This document shows, one piece after another, positions 51,817 through 64,000 of a DNA stretch of 64,000 bases. The notes under the pieces are model-generated. The model was not told where the DNA came from, did not search any database, and saw only the letters and a program-made list of their open reading frames with translations. Each line of letters opens with the position of its first letter. Within the stretch, counting starts at the first letter, position 1. This stretch comes from Cryptomeria japonica (lineage: Eukaryota; Streptophyta; Pinopsida; Cupressales; Cupressaceae), in NCBI RefSeq assembly GCF_030272615.1, contig NC_081406.1, positions 246,443,218 through 246,507,217 on the forward strand. Reading direction: 5' to 3'. A program made the position numbers and the translations under genes.

Positions 51817-54800
51817 CTAAAAGCGATCACCAGCAAGGGGCTTTGTGAAAATATCACCAAATTGTGTGGAAGTGGGACAATATACAATTTCAACCAAGTC
51901 GTCCTTAATCAACTCACAAATGAGGTGATGTTGTATATTAATGTGTTTAGTACTACCATGAAACATTGGATTTTTACTCATCTGAATAGTACATTGATTG
52001 TCACAACATTGTGGGACCATCCTAAATGTGTTGTAGATACTGCAACATCATCCTTAACCAAATAGCCTGACAAGTAGTAGCTTTGTATTTAACCTCTACA
52101 ATAGATAGAGATACAATGGGTTGTTTCTTGAATTTACAAGAAATGATAGTATAACCAAGACTAAATTCATAACCAAAAGTAGACTTCCAATCTTCTATAG
52201 AGCCTATCCAATCCAAATCAATATTTTCAACTAATTTAACCTCCTTGAAATAACAAAAAGAAATACCATAATGCACTGTTCTTGTAAGATACATTATAAT
52301 CCTTATAGAAGCACCCCAATGTGTTTCCTTGGGTTCAAACATGAAACTCAAAACCAAAATTATAACTTATGTAACATTTGGTCTAGTAGTGGTAAAATAA
52401 AGCAAACTTCCAACCAATTGCCTATAGAAGGTGGGATTTACACAAGAAGAATCATTAGACATAGATAACTTAATACAAACCTTCATAGGTGTGGTCACAC
52501 AATCATAATCTTGCATATGAAACCTTTGGAGAAGATCTGAAATATACTTCTACAAAGACAAAAATATACCATTGTTATGTTTCCAAATTTAAAGACCAAG
52601 GAAGCAATGCATCTCCCCTAATCCAGCCATTTCAAATTTTGAAACCATTGTGGTTCTAAATTTAGAAAACAATAAAGAATTATTGCTAGTGCAGATGAAA
52701 TCATCCACATATAGAACAACATTTATAACATCTTCACCAAAATGTTCAACATAAAGATTAGGATAAGACTCACTTTTGCTAAAACCTTTCTTCAGAGGAT
52801 AAGAATCAATTCTAGAGTACCAATCTTGAGGTGCCTATTTTAGACCATATAAAGCCTTCTTCAACCTATAAATAAAATTTTCTTTAGATAAAACTTCAAA
52901 ACCTTGAGGTTGAGAAACAAGAACTTCCTCATCAATATAACCCTTCAAGAAAGCACTTTTAACATCCATTTGATAAACACTTCATCTATTTTAGGTAGCC
53001 AAAGATAGGACTAATCTAACAGTATCTATCCTAGCTACAAGAGCAAAAGTTTAAGTATAGTCAGCAACTTTTTGTTCTTTGTATCTTTTTGCAACTAGTC
53101 TAGCTTTATATTTATCAATAGTCCCATTAGATTTATATTTAGTTTTATAAATCCATTTTTTACCAACAACATCCTTACCATGAGGTAACTCAACCAACTC
53201 CTAGACCTGTGTCACTTCACTCAATAGATGTCATTTTACTCTTCATGGGTGTAACCCACTCTTCATTTGCAGTATCTTTTGAGAAATCTTTTGGCTCATT
53301 ATACTGCACAACATGAGTCATAGAGTATAGTTAACCTATCTATGAGATCTTGTGGTCATTTTGTCATAATTTGTATGTAACACGGGAGATCAGGGATAAT
53401 GTTTTGTCAGTTCTTCTTTGATATTTCTTATATTGCCTAGTCTCCATATTTGAGCATGAAGATTTTACATTATCAACTTCTTATTCATCAGCCACAAGAA
53501 AATAAGAGTCATCTTCACCTACATCATTCACAAGACGTTTGAATTTATTCAAATTAATATCAATATTCTTAGCCTTTTCATTTAGTGTATACTATGCTCT
53601 TTCGTCAAAGATAACATATCTTCTTATGATTAATTTCTTACTAACAAGATCATATAATTTGTAAGCTTTGTTTTGAGAACCATACCCAGTAAAAATTCAT
53701 TTGATACACTATTCATCCAAAAAAATTCTTTTTTATCTAGGAATATGTTCATAAACAACACAAGAAAACACCTTAAGATGAGCAATAGATTGTGTCAAAC
53801 CAAACCAAGCTTGTTCAGGAGTCACTCCATGAACTGCTATTGTGGGGCTCCCATTCAATAGGTAAACAATTGTAATTACCTGTCGCTCCCCAAAAACTCT
53901 TATCTAGGGTATTTTCTTTCATCATGCTTTGAGCCATTTCAACAATAATTATTATTTTTTTCTCAGCAACCCTAGTTTGTTGTGGAGTGTAAGAAATGGT
54001 AAAATCTTTATAAATCCCATGTCCTCTACAATAATTCAGAAACATATTTGACTTGTACTCTCCCTCATTATCTGATCTCATTACCTTAATGAATAGACCA
54101 CTTTTTTTCAACTAATTATTTGAACTCAACAAATTTACCAAAAACTTTTGATTTATAAGCCAAATTATATATCCATGTTTTACGAGAAATATCATTAATG
54201 AAAGTGAGAAAATACTTGGACTTATTTAGTGAGGGATTTTTCATAGGACCACATAAATCAATGTGAATAACTTCAAGAGGTGTTTGTGATCTTCTAGACA
54301 AACCAATTAGAAAAGTATATCTATGTTGTTTTCCAAACAAACATTCTTCACAATTTTTCTAATTTGAATTCTTAAGAAATGGCAATCCTTCTACCATATT
54401 TTTTTTTTCAGTAAAAAGTAAACCACCAAAATTTAGATACCTGCACCTTTAATGCCATAACTGACTATCATGCATCTATGTAGTAGTCAAGACCTACTCA
54501 TGTAAAGAAAAATGAAGAGGAAACATTCAATAACTTGTTATTTGTGCTCGTGAAACAACTACATATCTTTGTGACTTATCTTTGATGATACGTTCATTCC
54601 TATAAAAAACAACTTGATAATTTTGTTCAAGCATCTGATCAACTAATAACAAAGTATCGGAAATGTGAATTAGTGTCTCCCAACATAACATTACTATCTT
54701 ATTTTTAATTTAAGTTAATAAATAGATTTTCATTAGAAGTTATATGTTGAGAACAACTAGAATCAATATTCCATAAATGCTCTTCATTAGAACTTTCATC

Positions 54801-55733
54801 CAAACAAGAGAGAAATGGATTTTGTTTATCTTTTACAACATTATGAGTAGATTTCTTATGCCAACATTCAAACTCATAATGGCCAAATTTGTTACAATGG
54901 AAATACTAAACATATCTTTTATCTCTACCAGTATTCATGCATCTACATTTGCTTCTACCTCTATAACTGTTATTTCTTCCTTGAAAATAGAACCGCTTCC
55001 TTGATCATAGCCCTTGCCTTTGTAATTTTGACTAGACTCACCTCTATGTTCATATTTGGAATCATTGCCATAAACAAATTTAAGGTAACCCTTAGAAAAA
55101 TTGTGCTTTTTACCTCTTATGTTTACCATAGATGCAAATTCTTGTTCTAAAGGTTCTTGATTCCTTTTCATTCATTCTTTTGTTGTTAATAAAATGCCAC
55201 TTAACTCACCAATTTTCATACATGTAAGATCTTTTGAGATTTCAATTGTGAAAACAACACTATCAAATTTGGAAGGCAAACTTCTTAATATTTTCTCAAT
55301 CACATTTTGATTTCTTACATCATCTCCTAGAATTCTCATATGATTTATCATCCCTTCAACTTTTGTTAAAAACTCATTAATTGATTCATTTTAACATTTT
55401 CAAAAAATTTCCTTAATGTTAGCAACATAGCTGTATGAACACCTTGATATGCATTTACAAGAGTATTCCACGCCTCTTTAGAATGTACAACACCACTTAT
55501 TCTAGAAAAAAATGATTGACTTATTGCACCTTGAATAAAAAATAAGATTTCAGTCTTTTTTGTTTATTTTTCTTAAATTCTCTTTGTTGTTGATTATTCA
55601 ATGCATTTATATCTTCAAATTCTTCATACCCTTTAATGATCTCAACAAAGTCGACATTCTTATACTCCAATAAGCAAAATTTATTCCATCAAAAATAAGA
55701 ATCAATAACCCATATACCAGCCAGATTTGCCAT
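51817..55733 (-). pseudogene. copia gag-pol polyprotein, heavily broken
   Basis: The likely start is ATG 55733 (MANLAGIWVID). gag: 55733-54840, with ALNNQQRKFKKNK and a zinc knuckle YFHCNKFGHYEFECW (54857-54905) whose first Cys reads Tyr. Protease: WNIDSSCSQHITSN near 54760, Ser replacing Gly of the usual DSG. Pre-integrase and integrase: 54450-53700, with CLFGKQHRYTF, VIHIDLCGPM, MRSDNEGEYKSNMF and SYTPQQTRVAEKK. Reverse transcriptase: about 53220-52400, with VVLYVDDF (YVDD codons at 52700-52711). RNase H: 52357-51817, with WLRMMLQYL and YCPTSTQFGDIFTKPLAGD. Many stops and several frameshifts; non-functional. The domain order is certain, exact joins are not. Confidence 0.88.
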
Positions 55734-56040
55734 CTCATACAAACTTAATGCAACCGATTTCTTTTCCAAATTATTAACACCTTTCAATAAAACTTTCTTG
55801 CAATAAATTTTCAAAAACACATTTCCCTTCATAAATAAACCAGATTTGCTACTTCTTTTGCATATATATTTGTTTCGGTTGTTTATAACAAATACAGAAA
55901 ATGAAATCTTTCACCTTTTGAATGCAACCTGATTTCTACGTACCAATTCCTCCAATCAGCAACCTCTCTCAAATTCTCCCTTTGCAGATTTTGTCTTCCT
56001 TCTGGGCTTCAAAATTTCTACAGACTTCCTCCTATATTCC

Positions 56041-56056
56041 TATGCTCTGCTACCAA
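56041..56056 (-). other. Primer binding site of the copia element
   Basis: Minus-strand TGGTAGCAGAGCATAG next to the 5' LTR end, close to the TGGTATCAGAGC expected for initiator Met-tRNA, with one mismatch in the core. Confidence 0.75.
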
Positions 56057-56057
56057 T

Positions 56058-56264
56058 TGATGGTATTAATTTTTTACAGAAAACAAAACAACTGCAAATA
56101 AATCAAGTGCTATGATGATTTGCAGATCATCTATACAAAATCTCAAGAATAAACTATTCAAAAATCATTCTATTGATTATGAGGATAGAAGATATATTTA
56201 TACAGATTTTACTGAAACTGGATTCAATAAATGCTATGTAACACAGAATGTTTATTATCTTTCA
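56058..56264 (-). repeat. 5' LTR of the copia element
   Basis: 207 bp, colinear with 51453-51685 apart from the extra segment noted there. Confidence 0.9.
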
Positions 56265-56269
56265 TATTT

Positions 56270-57878
56270 TTTGGATTTGGCAATCTGATCTTGTTGGAAT
56301 TGAAACATGCAACGTGTGCAAGTTATTGCCCAAGCTTGAGTTCTGGTTGGGACCATTCACAAATGGATAAAAATAGCCAGCAAGGAGTATGAACAGATAT
56401 TCTGCCATCGTTTTTATGTTGTCATGTACTCAGCTGAGAAGACTCCAAAACAAAAAAATAAATTATTGCATGGATAAATTATTAATGTGTTTTGGAGTGA
56501 CTGTAAGCAATGGACGAATTTGTGATTTAGGAGGAGACAAATCTGTTATCTGCTCTTGCATGTGTACTCTACACAATATTGACGTTGATTGTTCAATGGC
56601 AGGCAGCATTGGTTGAAGATGTCGTTCAGTCCCTGTGGTTATGTGAGAACAAAACAAAAATATTATTCTCATGGGGTGTAGTGAACTCTGATATTTTAGT
56701 TCTGGGTGGAGAATAGCTTTCCTTACGCTCATTCAATGAAATAGTTAAGATGTATGATTTTTAAGTTTTTTCAATCTAATTGGTTTGGAAAATTTGTATC
56801 TTATTAGGGGATTATTTTTATAAAGTTAATTTTTCGAGATCCACTATTGAATGATTTTTTACTTTATTTTATTTTATTTTACTTTAGAACTACTTTTTTT
56901 TTCTTAAGAGGTACTTAGTCTATTTTTAACAATTTTTCACTAATGCATATTTTAATGGTTTGATTTCTTTATATTTGTAACACATAAACTTTGAATAAAT
57001 ATTTATAATCTTAGTATTGTTAATATACCAATAATATTATTAAATACCTATATAGTGTCATTTCAAATTAAATTATTTTCAAAGTGAGTTGATTTTTTGG
57101 GCTTGTTCACCTAGAACATAAAAATATGCTTGTAACTTGTATCTTTCTAATAACGGTCAAAGAAATAGATTAAAATAATCTACATGTAAAAATGATTTGA
57201 TCTTTGATTATCACAATACATTTACTCCTAACAAAATTGTAAAAAATATAAGTCAAATTATGAGTTGGACAAAACATTCCAAGAAATTATTTAAAATCAT
57301 CATTACACTTTATAATATTATTATTTATATCCTCTTCACTTTTCATACAATATTAATTTTTTATAACTGATATATTGAACTTTTTCCTTAAAAAATATTA
57401 TTTTACTATTTTATAAATAATTATATATAAGCTTTTATTAATATAATATTATGGTTTAAAATTGAATATTTTAAAAATAATATTTACATTACATTATATT
57501 ATATTATAATTTATTTATTATATATGAATTCATAACAAATTGTTTTATTACAATATGCATATAATTATAATACTATAAAGACAAGTACTAGCCACTACGT
57601 GGCACTTGTTTCGAGTTGAGTTCATAGGTTTAGGTATATTCCATAGTCATGTATTCATGGTATGTGTGGAGTTGGTCCTACTCAATGTGTATGCCTATTT
57701 TATAGCTCAATTGACTAAACTTGATTTGTTATATATATATATATATATGATATCTAAGCATACACATTATTTAGAAGTACTATGAAAGGGTGGTTTTTAT
57801 ATCACAATGAGACATATTCACCTAGGTCAACCTAAAAAATGAGTGTAAAAGATCAAAGATATCATATAATGATGTATG
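56270..57878 (+). repeat. Block R, copy B, middle part
   Basis: 56280-56710 aligns with 2620-3040; 57605-57850 aligns with 3790-4015 joined to 22694. The part between (56740-57590) is AT-rich with no counterpart noticed. It ends at the TRIM target. Confidence 0.75.
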
Positions 57879-58250
57879 TGTGGCAAGGTGTGCACCCTTG
57901 GTCTCCTTGTGTTGTGCAGCGTAGTGCTCGGGTTTGTGACATGACTTAACTGCCTCCTATGGATTCTATAAGTCTAGTGGTTGTATCGGGCATTAACAGG
58001 TCGATCTTTTGGTGCAATCACCACCACACTTGTAACAAGTGGTATCACAGCTTCGTCACAGGTTGAAACCCCTCACTTGTGCGAGGGGGATTATTGCAAG
58101 GTGTGCGCCCTTGGTCTACTTGTGTTGTGCAGCGCAACGCTCGGGTTTGTGACATGGCTTAACCACCTCTTGTGGATTCTATAAGTCTTGTGGTTGTATC
58201 GGGCATTAGCAGGTTGATCTTTTGGTGCAACAACAACCACACTTATAACA
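57879..58250 (+). mobile_element. TRIM-like miniature LTR element, 372 bp
   Basis: Two 159-bp direct repeats (57879-58037 and 58092-58250) flank only 54 bp. The internal piece begins AG then TGGTATCACAGC (58040-58051, a Met-tRNA primer site) and ends GAGGGGGAT (58083-58091, polypurine tract). The flanks are GTATG (57874-57878) and ATATG (58251-58255), a 5-bp duplication with one difference. Block R copy A lacks it (22770-22790). The LTRs end TAACA; the 3' LTR starts TA instead of TG. There is no coding capacity; it depends on another element's proteins. It does not contain the 5S-like box of Cassandra. Confidence 0.85.
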
Positions 58251-59110
58251 ATATGTTGATTTGTTACATCTTTTAATGCAACAAGTTGAATTATTTTATA
58301 GTTAATTACTCTTTGGATACTTTTACGATGAGAAATAATGATTGAATGTGTGAACATCTAAAATGAGTACAAATGAATGCCTTTAGATACAATCACATAA
58401 TATCAAATTGTGTAAATGTGTATTTGAAATTAATTAAATGACTACTAGAATAGGCGAGAGTCGATTGAATTTGAATTTAATTTGGAAAAGGAAAGGGTCA
58501 AGCCAATACCTATGGAAGTGATCCCTCAATTGTAAAAACAATCTTGGGTAGGAAAAAAAATTAGATCTAGGTGGATAACAAGCAAATTTTCTCAAGTGTA
58601 TTAATAAGTCTAATAAATGCATAGTTTTGGTGAATATATCATAATATATGCAATTAAGGATAGAGTAGGTGATAAAGACACTGAAATTTGTATGTATATG
58701 AAATGGGTAAAGGCTAGGGAAATTAGTCCACCTTTTCACAAGGTTACACCGCTTTTTGTATGTACATGTATGGATATATTTCCAAAATAGGCACAAAACT
58801 AGATGGGAAATAACATGGGTATGCTAATTTCATGATTACATGTTTCCCCACCTCGAGGTGCATGTGAATTCCAAATGATCATTTATCTCAGAGTATATAG
58901 CACTAACAAACATGTAAGTAAAGTAGAATTAAAATAAACCATGAGGGCTCATCTAGATCTTGTTGAATGTGATCATTTAGGATCATCTTTTGACATGCAC
59001 TTTCCATGAGAGCCTATTAAATAGATGAAAAATATGCAATGGGTACCTTGTATCTCATAAATACAAATTAAGTGGAAAATAAGAGCTTTCTTAATTATCT
59101 AGGAAAATAG
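58251..59110 (+). repeat. Block R, copy B, right part
   Basis: 'cttttaatgcaacaagttga' then 'attattttatagttaatt' shows the empty site of the 20.9-kb transposon. 58320-59110 aligns with 3060-3560 and, at its start, with 43730-44060. Confidence 0.82.
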
Positions 59111-61520
59111 GAAATGAGTAGAAAAAATGTTTGTCTACTAAAAAGCGGTCATATAGTGTTTTTTCTCAATGGCCTTAGGATGACAAGGTCCATGGGGTGC
59201 ATGGCATGTTATGTGATGATGATTTTTTTTTTGTGGTGATGAGTCTTCATTTAGCATTTATCATTACTTGAAAGATCAATATATGTCCTCTCTAAATTGG
59301 CTGCATTTGTAGGAGTAAGGGATCAAAGGAGAGGAAAAATCATAAATAAAATGCAAATGTTATATTATATTTATAGGCATGTAAGAGTTTGAATAAGTGA
59401 AGTAATAACTATGTAAATTTCTCCTATGTAACATATAAAATGACAAATCATAATAAGCATAAGCAAGTTGTGGAAAATTATTTAGAGAGAAGGTTGACCC
59501 TAGAGTATGGGATTTGAAATGGTGGTGTGTAATCATATAGGGTGCATCATGAAATAAAAATACTCTCAATGTTGTATCATGAGCACATGATGAGTAAGTA
59601 GGTCAATAGATCATAGCAATAACATGAATCTAGATCTAATAAAAATGTGAAAGGGGACGACGTAATGCCTTTGATAAGGATATTTGAGGTATGGATTGTC
59701 ACGGAATGAAAATTTGATGTCATTGATATTAGGGTATATTAATGACAATATGGTATGCAAAGAGGTAGGCTTGATGCCTCCAATGTGGAATTTTTTTTTA
59801 TTAAAGCATAATATGGTAGGAAACATATGGTGTTCCAATATGGGTATAAGTGTTAAAAATATGGCAAGAGAAATTCAAAAGGTGGGTGAAGAAATGGTGT
59901 CTTTAGTATATGGGCATGACAATGTAGGCACAAATAATATGAAGAAAAAAATCTTGCTGTAATAACTAGAAATCTATTTTGTGTTAATATATAATCAATA
60001 CGTTACTCTAGGAATGTGATAAATTAATGTAGAATTAGCTTGTAACATCTAAAAAACATGGTATATCACTACAACACAATCAACAACTGTAGCATAGTAA
60101 ATTTCATATACATGATAAAATATAAATATATATATATATTTACTAGAAAAACATGATAAATATCCAAAAACTATAAAAAAAAATTAAAGATAGGAAAATT
60201 AAACAAACAAAATGGTAACAAAAAAATCATGAAATCAAGGAATGAAAATGAAGAAATCAACCAAGTTCAAAGCAAAAGCTAGAAGATAAAATAAAAAAGG
60301 CATATTATAGATCAAAAGAGTTGGTACAAACAAAGGAAACAAGCACGTATGATGCAAGGGAAAAGGAAGGGAGAATAATTGTTTAAAATAAATACAAAAG
60401 GTAAAAAGTGTGACGGGCCAAAAAGTTGTTGGATGTTAAAGTTCTAACATTCAAATTTAGATTTAAATTTGGATAAAAATTTGATAGATTTCATAGATTA
60501 TATTTAGATTCCCTCCAAAAATTATATGAGATTATCTAGGATTTTTGCAAGTGGGAGGGTCTACAACTCATCAAAAAAATTCAAAATCATGTAGTTACTG
60601 TTATTCTATTTTTCCGTGACTTTTTTCTCAACACTAATGTTTTTAAGATTAAATTAAATATAATGAAAAGATTTTAAATTCTTGTGATTGTAAAAAGAAA
60701 ATTTATTCCTCATTTACAACTTCAATACTTAATTATTATTTTCAACATTATATCTAAATTATTGATTATATATATTGAAAATAGTCACAACTTTCAAATC
60801 ATGTATTATTTTTCAAATTGAAAGGTTGTATTATGTCACTCTAGGATTTGACAACTATACAATTTAAAAAATATTAAATTAGATATTTAAAATCAAGTTA
60901 TGATAGCTTAATTCTTTTGAAACTTTGTATTAATTTTTTTCTTATATCACAAAAATATTTAACATCTTTTCAATTTATTTAATAATATGTAAGGAAGTTG
61001 AGGTTGGAGAAGCAAATTCCTATACCAAACCTTGTGAGGGGAATATGCAAATATTTCAAAACTAATTTCAACTTGCAATAGAAATAATATAAAAATAGAT
61101 ATAACTAAAATAAACAATATATCTTGAACCATAGTGATTTATGTGGAGAAAACCATTTTGGGATTAAAACCCCACACTCCAAACCATCTCAATATTTTAA
61201 TGAAAAATATTCAAGGTTATAACATACTTTTATAGCAAGCCTTCACGGGAGTATTCACCACCAACATACAATGCAAGATATATTTGATAGCATGAACCAA
61301 TAGAGCTTTAGTACTTGCATATTGAACATAATAATGTCTCAATCTCAAGCCCTCAATATAGATACTTGTAGAGGCTTATAATACCACCATAAAGTATTAC
61401 CATGGGCTCAAACAAGGTTTCAAAATATTATGGTAAGACTTCATATGACCCCTAAAAAATAGTCTCTTGCAAATTGTCATATTTTTTTTATAGTTGATCA
61501 TCCAATTGAGGAAATGTAGC
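59111..61520. other. Unassigned AT-rich sequence
   Basis: No convincing gene. A 92-codon open frame at 59684-59962 has no motif I know. 60110-60960 is very AT-rich. Confidence 0.4.
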
Positions 61521-61529
61521 ATCATAAAT

Positions 61530-62157
61530 TGTACACCCTTAATTGGGCAGTACCATTCCACGCTTAGTTTAGCACCCGCCTTAGTGTGTTGTATTTTGCA
61601 TTTTGAATTTCCTTTAAGAACTTAATGAATTAATTTAATTTAATTTAATCTAAAGTCCTCTTTTATCACTCCACACATCAGAAAATTGGGCCCTTAACCC
61701 TAAGTGTACCCCTTTTTATTTTATCCTTTTAATCAATTAATTAATTAAAGTCCTAGTTAGGTCCTATTTAGACCTTCAAGGCTCGATTTTGCATATCTTT
61801 ACACCTTTAATTGTCTCACCAAGTTGGCATTTACTTTGTAATCACGATACCTTGCATCCCTAAAAATTTGGAAAAAAGTTGATCAGACCATGGTGATTCA
61901 CCATGGTCCCAACTTTTTCTCCCCGACTTTTGGGATCATGTTTTGGCGGTATTATAATGTTTAAATTCAATTTTGTGTGAAAATGTATCAATTCTAGGTC
62001 GGCCTATGATCAAAAACAAAGTTAGGGTTTCATATATATAACCTTTCCTTTCCTCATTTGAAGCATCCAACAACTCTAGTAATTGAAGGAGCCTCTTGTG
62101 AAGTGAAAGTCCAAGTTTATGTGAAATCTTCAATTACCAAATAAAGTTGATGCTCTG
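61530..62157 (+). repeat. Possible LTR (promoter and polyadenylation signals)
   Basis: Begins near TGTACACCC (about 61530). It contains a hairpin (61873-61918), a TATA-like 'catatatataac' (about 62031) and AATAAAG (about 62143). The spacing of TATA and AATAAA over about 110 bp suits an LTR U3-R. No second copy is in the window, and the end is not defined. Confidence 0.35.
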
Positions 62158-62180
62158 CAAAAAGGATTAGAAAATCTATT

Positions 62181-63530
62181 TGATGAGAACACACACAAGA
62201 ACACAAGAAACAAACGTTAGTGTTAACAACCAAAGATTATTCTAAACAGACATATCAAGAGAGATATTGAGCATGAAATAAAAAGCATACAAACATAGAA
62301 TATATAAACTATGCTCCTCCAAATGCTAACCAAGATGCTCATAGTTGCTCCTCCCTTGTTCCTCTCCTCTCCAAGTTCCCAAATGAGTGTAGCTCTCAGT
62401 AGCTTTTTGCACTATTTTTTGGATGTCTTATGGAGATTCAAGATTGTGATAAGATTGTGAAAGTATGCAAATGTGAACAAACTATAAGTGAGATTATTAT
62501 GTATTCTAGTGTAGATTTTAGTCCAAAAGAGTAAATGTAAATGCTTATGCTAAATGCTCTCTAAAATTCACTATAAGTTAGATGCATACAAGTTTTTAGG
62601 ATCTGGATTATGAAGAAATGAGCTCTATTTATAGGTAAAATTGAGCAATCTCAACAAGGGCCAGGATTGAAGGGTTTATGATCCATGTGAAGACTTTCAA
62701 CCTAATCCTAGGATGAAAAATGTCAACAAGAGATGGGTTGAGAGGAGAGGGAATAAGCATTAAATGCTTGACATGACTTGAGGGTTAACTTGGGAGATAA
62801 GGTTAATGTTGAGTTGAAAGAGTAAAAACCATTATCCAATAAATAATGCCTTTATCCAATGGATAAACTCTTGGGCAAGAGTTAGTGAGGAAAACCATGG
62901 TTAAAGAAATAAATGCTTGAGGAGAAACGTGGGTTACATGAGGGTTGAGTTTAGAGGTAAAGTCTCTAACGATGGGAGCAAGTGGATTTAACCATAAATG
63001 GTCATGTAAGAGCCATTAGTGGTTTGGAAGACTTTAGGGGTTAGCTTGTTGAACACATAAAGCATTAAATGATTTTTCAAAGACTTTGAGGGCTTTGAGA
63101 TGTGACTTCAAGTTGCTTAGGAATGTGACAATATTTAGGAGATGGATTAGGCTAATTAGGAATGATTAGAAAGTGGTTAGAAGGGTCTAGAAGGGGATTT
63201 AGGATTACAAGTGGATTTGGTGGATGAGGGAAAATAGGTTTTTAATTAAAATAAAATTAATTTATTTGAACCTGTGGTTGCAACTTGCATTTGTAGGAGA
63301 ATGCAAGTGGGGGGGGGAGGTTAATGATTTAAATAAATGTTTTATTTATTTATTTAAAAGAAAAAAGGGATTAAATTAAATAAATAGGATTTATTCAATT
63401 AATTGATTGTGAATTTGGTTTAATGAATTAATTAAATGTTAATTTAATTAACTGTTGGCTAGTGGGTTAATTTAATCAGATAAATAGTAAATATTCATTT
63501 AATTAAAATGGATAGATTTATGCGACTACA
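62181..63530 (-). repeat. LTR of a second giant element running off the right edge
   Basis: Ends CGACTACA at 63530, followed by a polypurine tract like that at 5116. Composition and landmarks (minus-strand TATA region, 'tttaattaaat' tracts before the end) resemble 4016-5115, but identity is low. The left end is uncertain; TGATGAGAACACAC at 62181 is a candidate. Confidence 0.55.
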
Positions 63531-63546
63531 TTTGCCCCTCTTTGAG
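63531..63546 (-). other. Polypurine tract of the second giant element
   Basis: Plus TTTGCCCCTCTTTGAG; compare TTTTCCCCTCTTTGAA at 5116-5131. Confidence 0.65.
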
Positions 63547-64000
63547 ACGGTGCAGTTTATCAAGTCGTTTGAAAGAAAGAAAAAATAGGTGTTAAGAAAT
63601 ATGCCCCATAAATGTCAATTTAATGGGTGGTATGCCCCCTCGAGAGATGGGTCGAAAAATTTCAAAAAATTGAGTGATCTATCGAAAAAAAAAGAGAATT
63701 GGTAGGGGGGTAGAAGAGAAGAAAATAGCAATAACGGTGAAAGAAAGGAAGAAATTAGAGTGAATATGGAGAAACAACAAGCCTCGAAAGTACACAGGGG
63801 TTACGGTGCAAATGTGGTGTTTTGTGTGTTTGATTGATGCTATACAATTGATCAAAGTTGGCTGGACAATCTGGTGCAATCAGTTTAATTGCCTCGATCA
63901 AGTCAAAGCATGACAATTGATGTCAGTTATTTGCTTGGACAAGATAAAGTTTGAGTAAGTGAATCAAAGTGACCTGTTGTGACTTAGGCAATTGATGTAA
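63547..64000 (-). other. Internal non-coding start of the second giant element
   Basis: 'tatgccccctcgagag' near 63630 parallels 'tatgcccccttgggag' near 5854 in the first element. No gene seen before the window ends. Confidence 0.45.

Larger units (their letters stand above)
51453..56264 (-). mobile_element. Ty1/copia element, decayed
   Basis: The flanks are TATTT at 51448-51452 and 56265-56269. Copy A shows the empty site ('caatttctgttgtttgg' near 2610). LTRs of 233 and 207 bp begin TGATGGTATTAA and end CTTTCA. The order on minus is gag, protease, integrase, RT, RNase H, diagnostic for copia. The LTRs have diverged visibly and the coding region has many stops and shifts, so it is older than the chromovirus. 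Confidence 0.92.

Noticed and set aside
57879-58250. Cassandra-type TRIM carrying 5S rRNA promoter sequence
   Set aside because: The LTRs do not show the 5S internal control region pattern; only a generic TRIM structure is supported.
59684-59962. 92-codon plus-strand ORF
   Set aside because: No recognisable motif or neighbouring signals; length is within chance for this composition.

Overview
This window looks like nuclear DNA from a land plant with a large, transposon-swollen genome. The reasons are a plant-type chromovirus, a plant copia element, a TRIM, a LINE with an RNase H domain, a gag-only giant LTR element, GT-AG introns, very AT-rich sequence and no recognisable host gene. A gymnosperm would fit best, but that is inference. 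I find no tRNA, rRNA, CRISPR array or prokaryotic gene. Nearly everything explainable is mobile DNA inserted into other mobile or repeated DNA.

The background is an old, AT-rich dispersed repeat, here called block R. One copy (A) runs from about 430 to 4015 and resumes at 22694-22798 and 43721-44060. A second direct copy (B) runs from about 49980 to 59110. Each copy supplies the empty site for insertions in the other, so most element ends are fixed to the base. Copy A holds (1) a 90-bp LINE 3'-end fragment at 1927-2016; (2) an 18.7-kb minus-strand LTR element with a gag-like gene but no visible pol (4016-22688, TSD ATATT), which itself holds a 9.6-kb Ty3/gypsy chromovirus (11068-20714); and (3) a 20.9-kb DNA transposon (22799-43716, TSD TTGA).

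The DNA transposon is the most interesting object. It carries a broken transposase gene on the plus strand (about 23960-37601) and a convergent second gene on the minus strand (40871-38998) with six phase-0 exons. The transposase gene is split in mid-exon by a second 10.5-kb terminal-inverted-repeat element (26002-36530, TSD GACA). That element shares TIR sequence, TSD length and a subterminal motif with its host, but codes for nothing I recognise. Its core is a 7-kb satellite in which a 20-bp motif alternates with its own reverse complement. The host element has a smaller array of similar design near its right end. The 4-bp TSD and GGG termini recall the Sola superfamily, but this is from memory and untested.

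From 44.8 to 48.8 kb there are GA microsatellites and a tandem duplication of about 480 bp, one unit of which took a 5'-truncated LINE (45641-47439). Copy B of block R carries a decayed copia element (51453-56264, TSD TATTT) and a 372-bp TRIM-like element with 159-bp LTRs, PBS and PPT (57879-58250). The right edge holds an LTR-like promoter region and the LTR plus PPT of another large LTR element that runs out of the window.

No gene here looks intact. In the chromovirus, the second transposon gene and parts of the transposase, most premature stops are one C>T step from CAG, CAA or CGA, as expected for silenced, methylated repeats.
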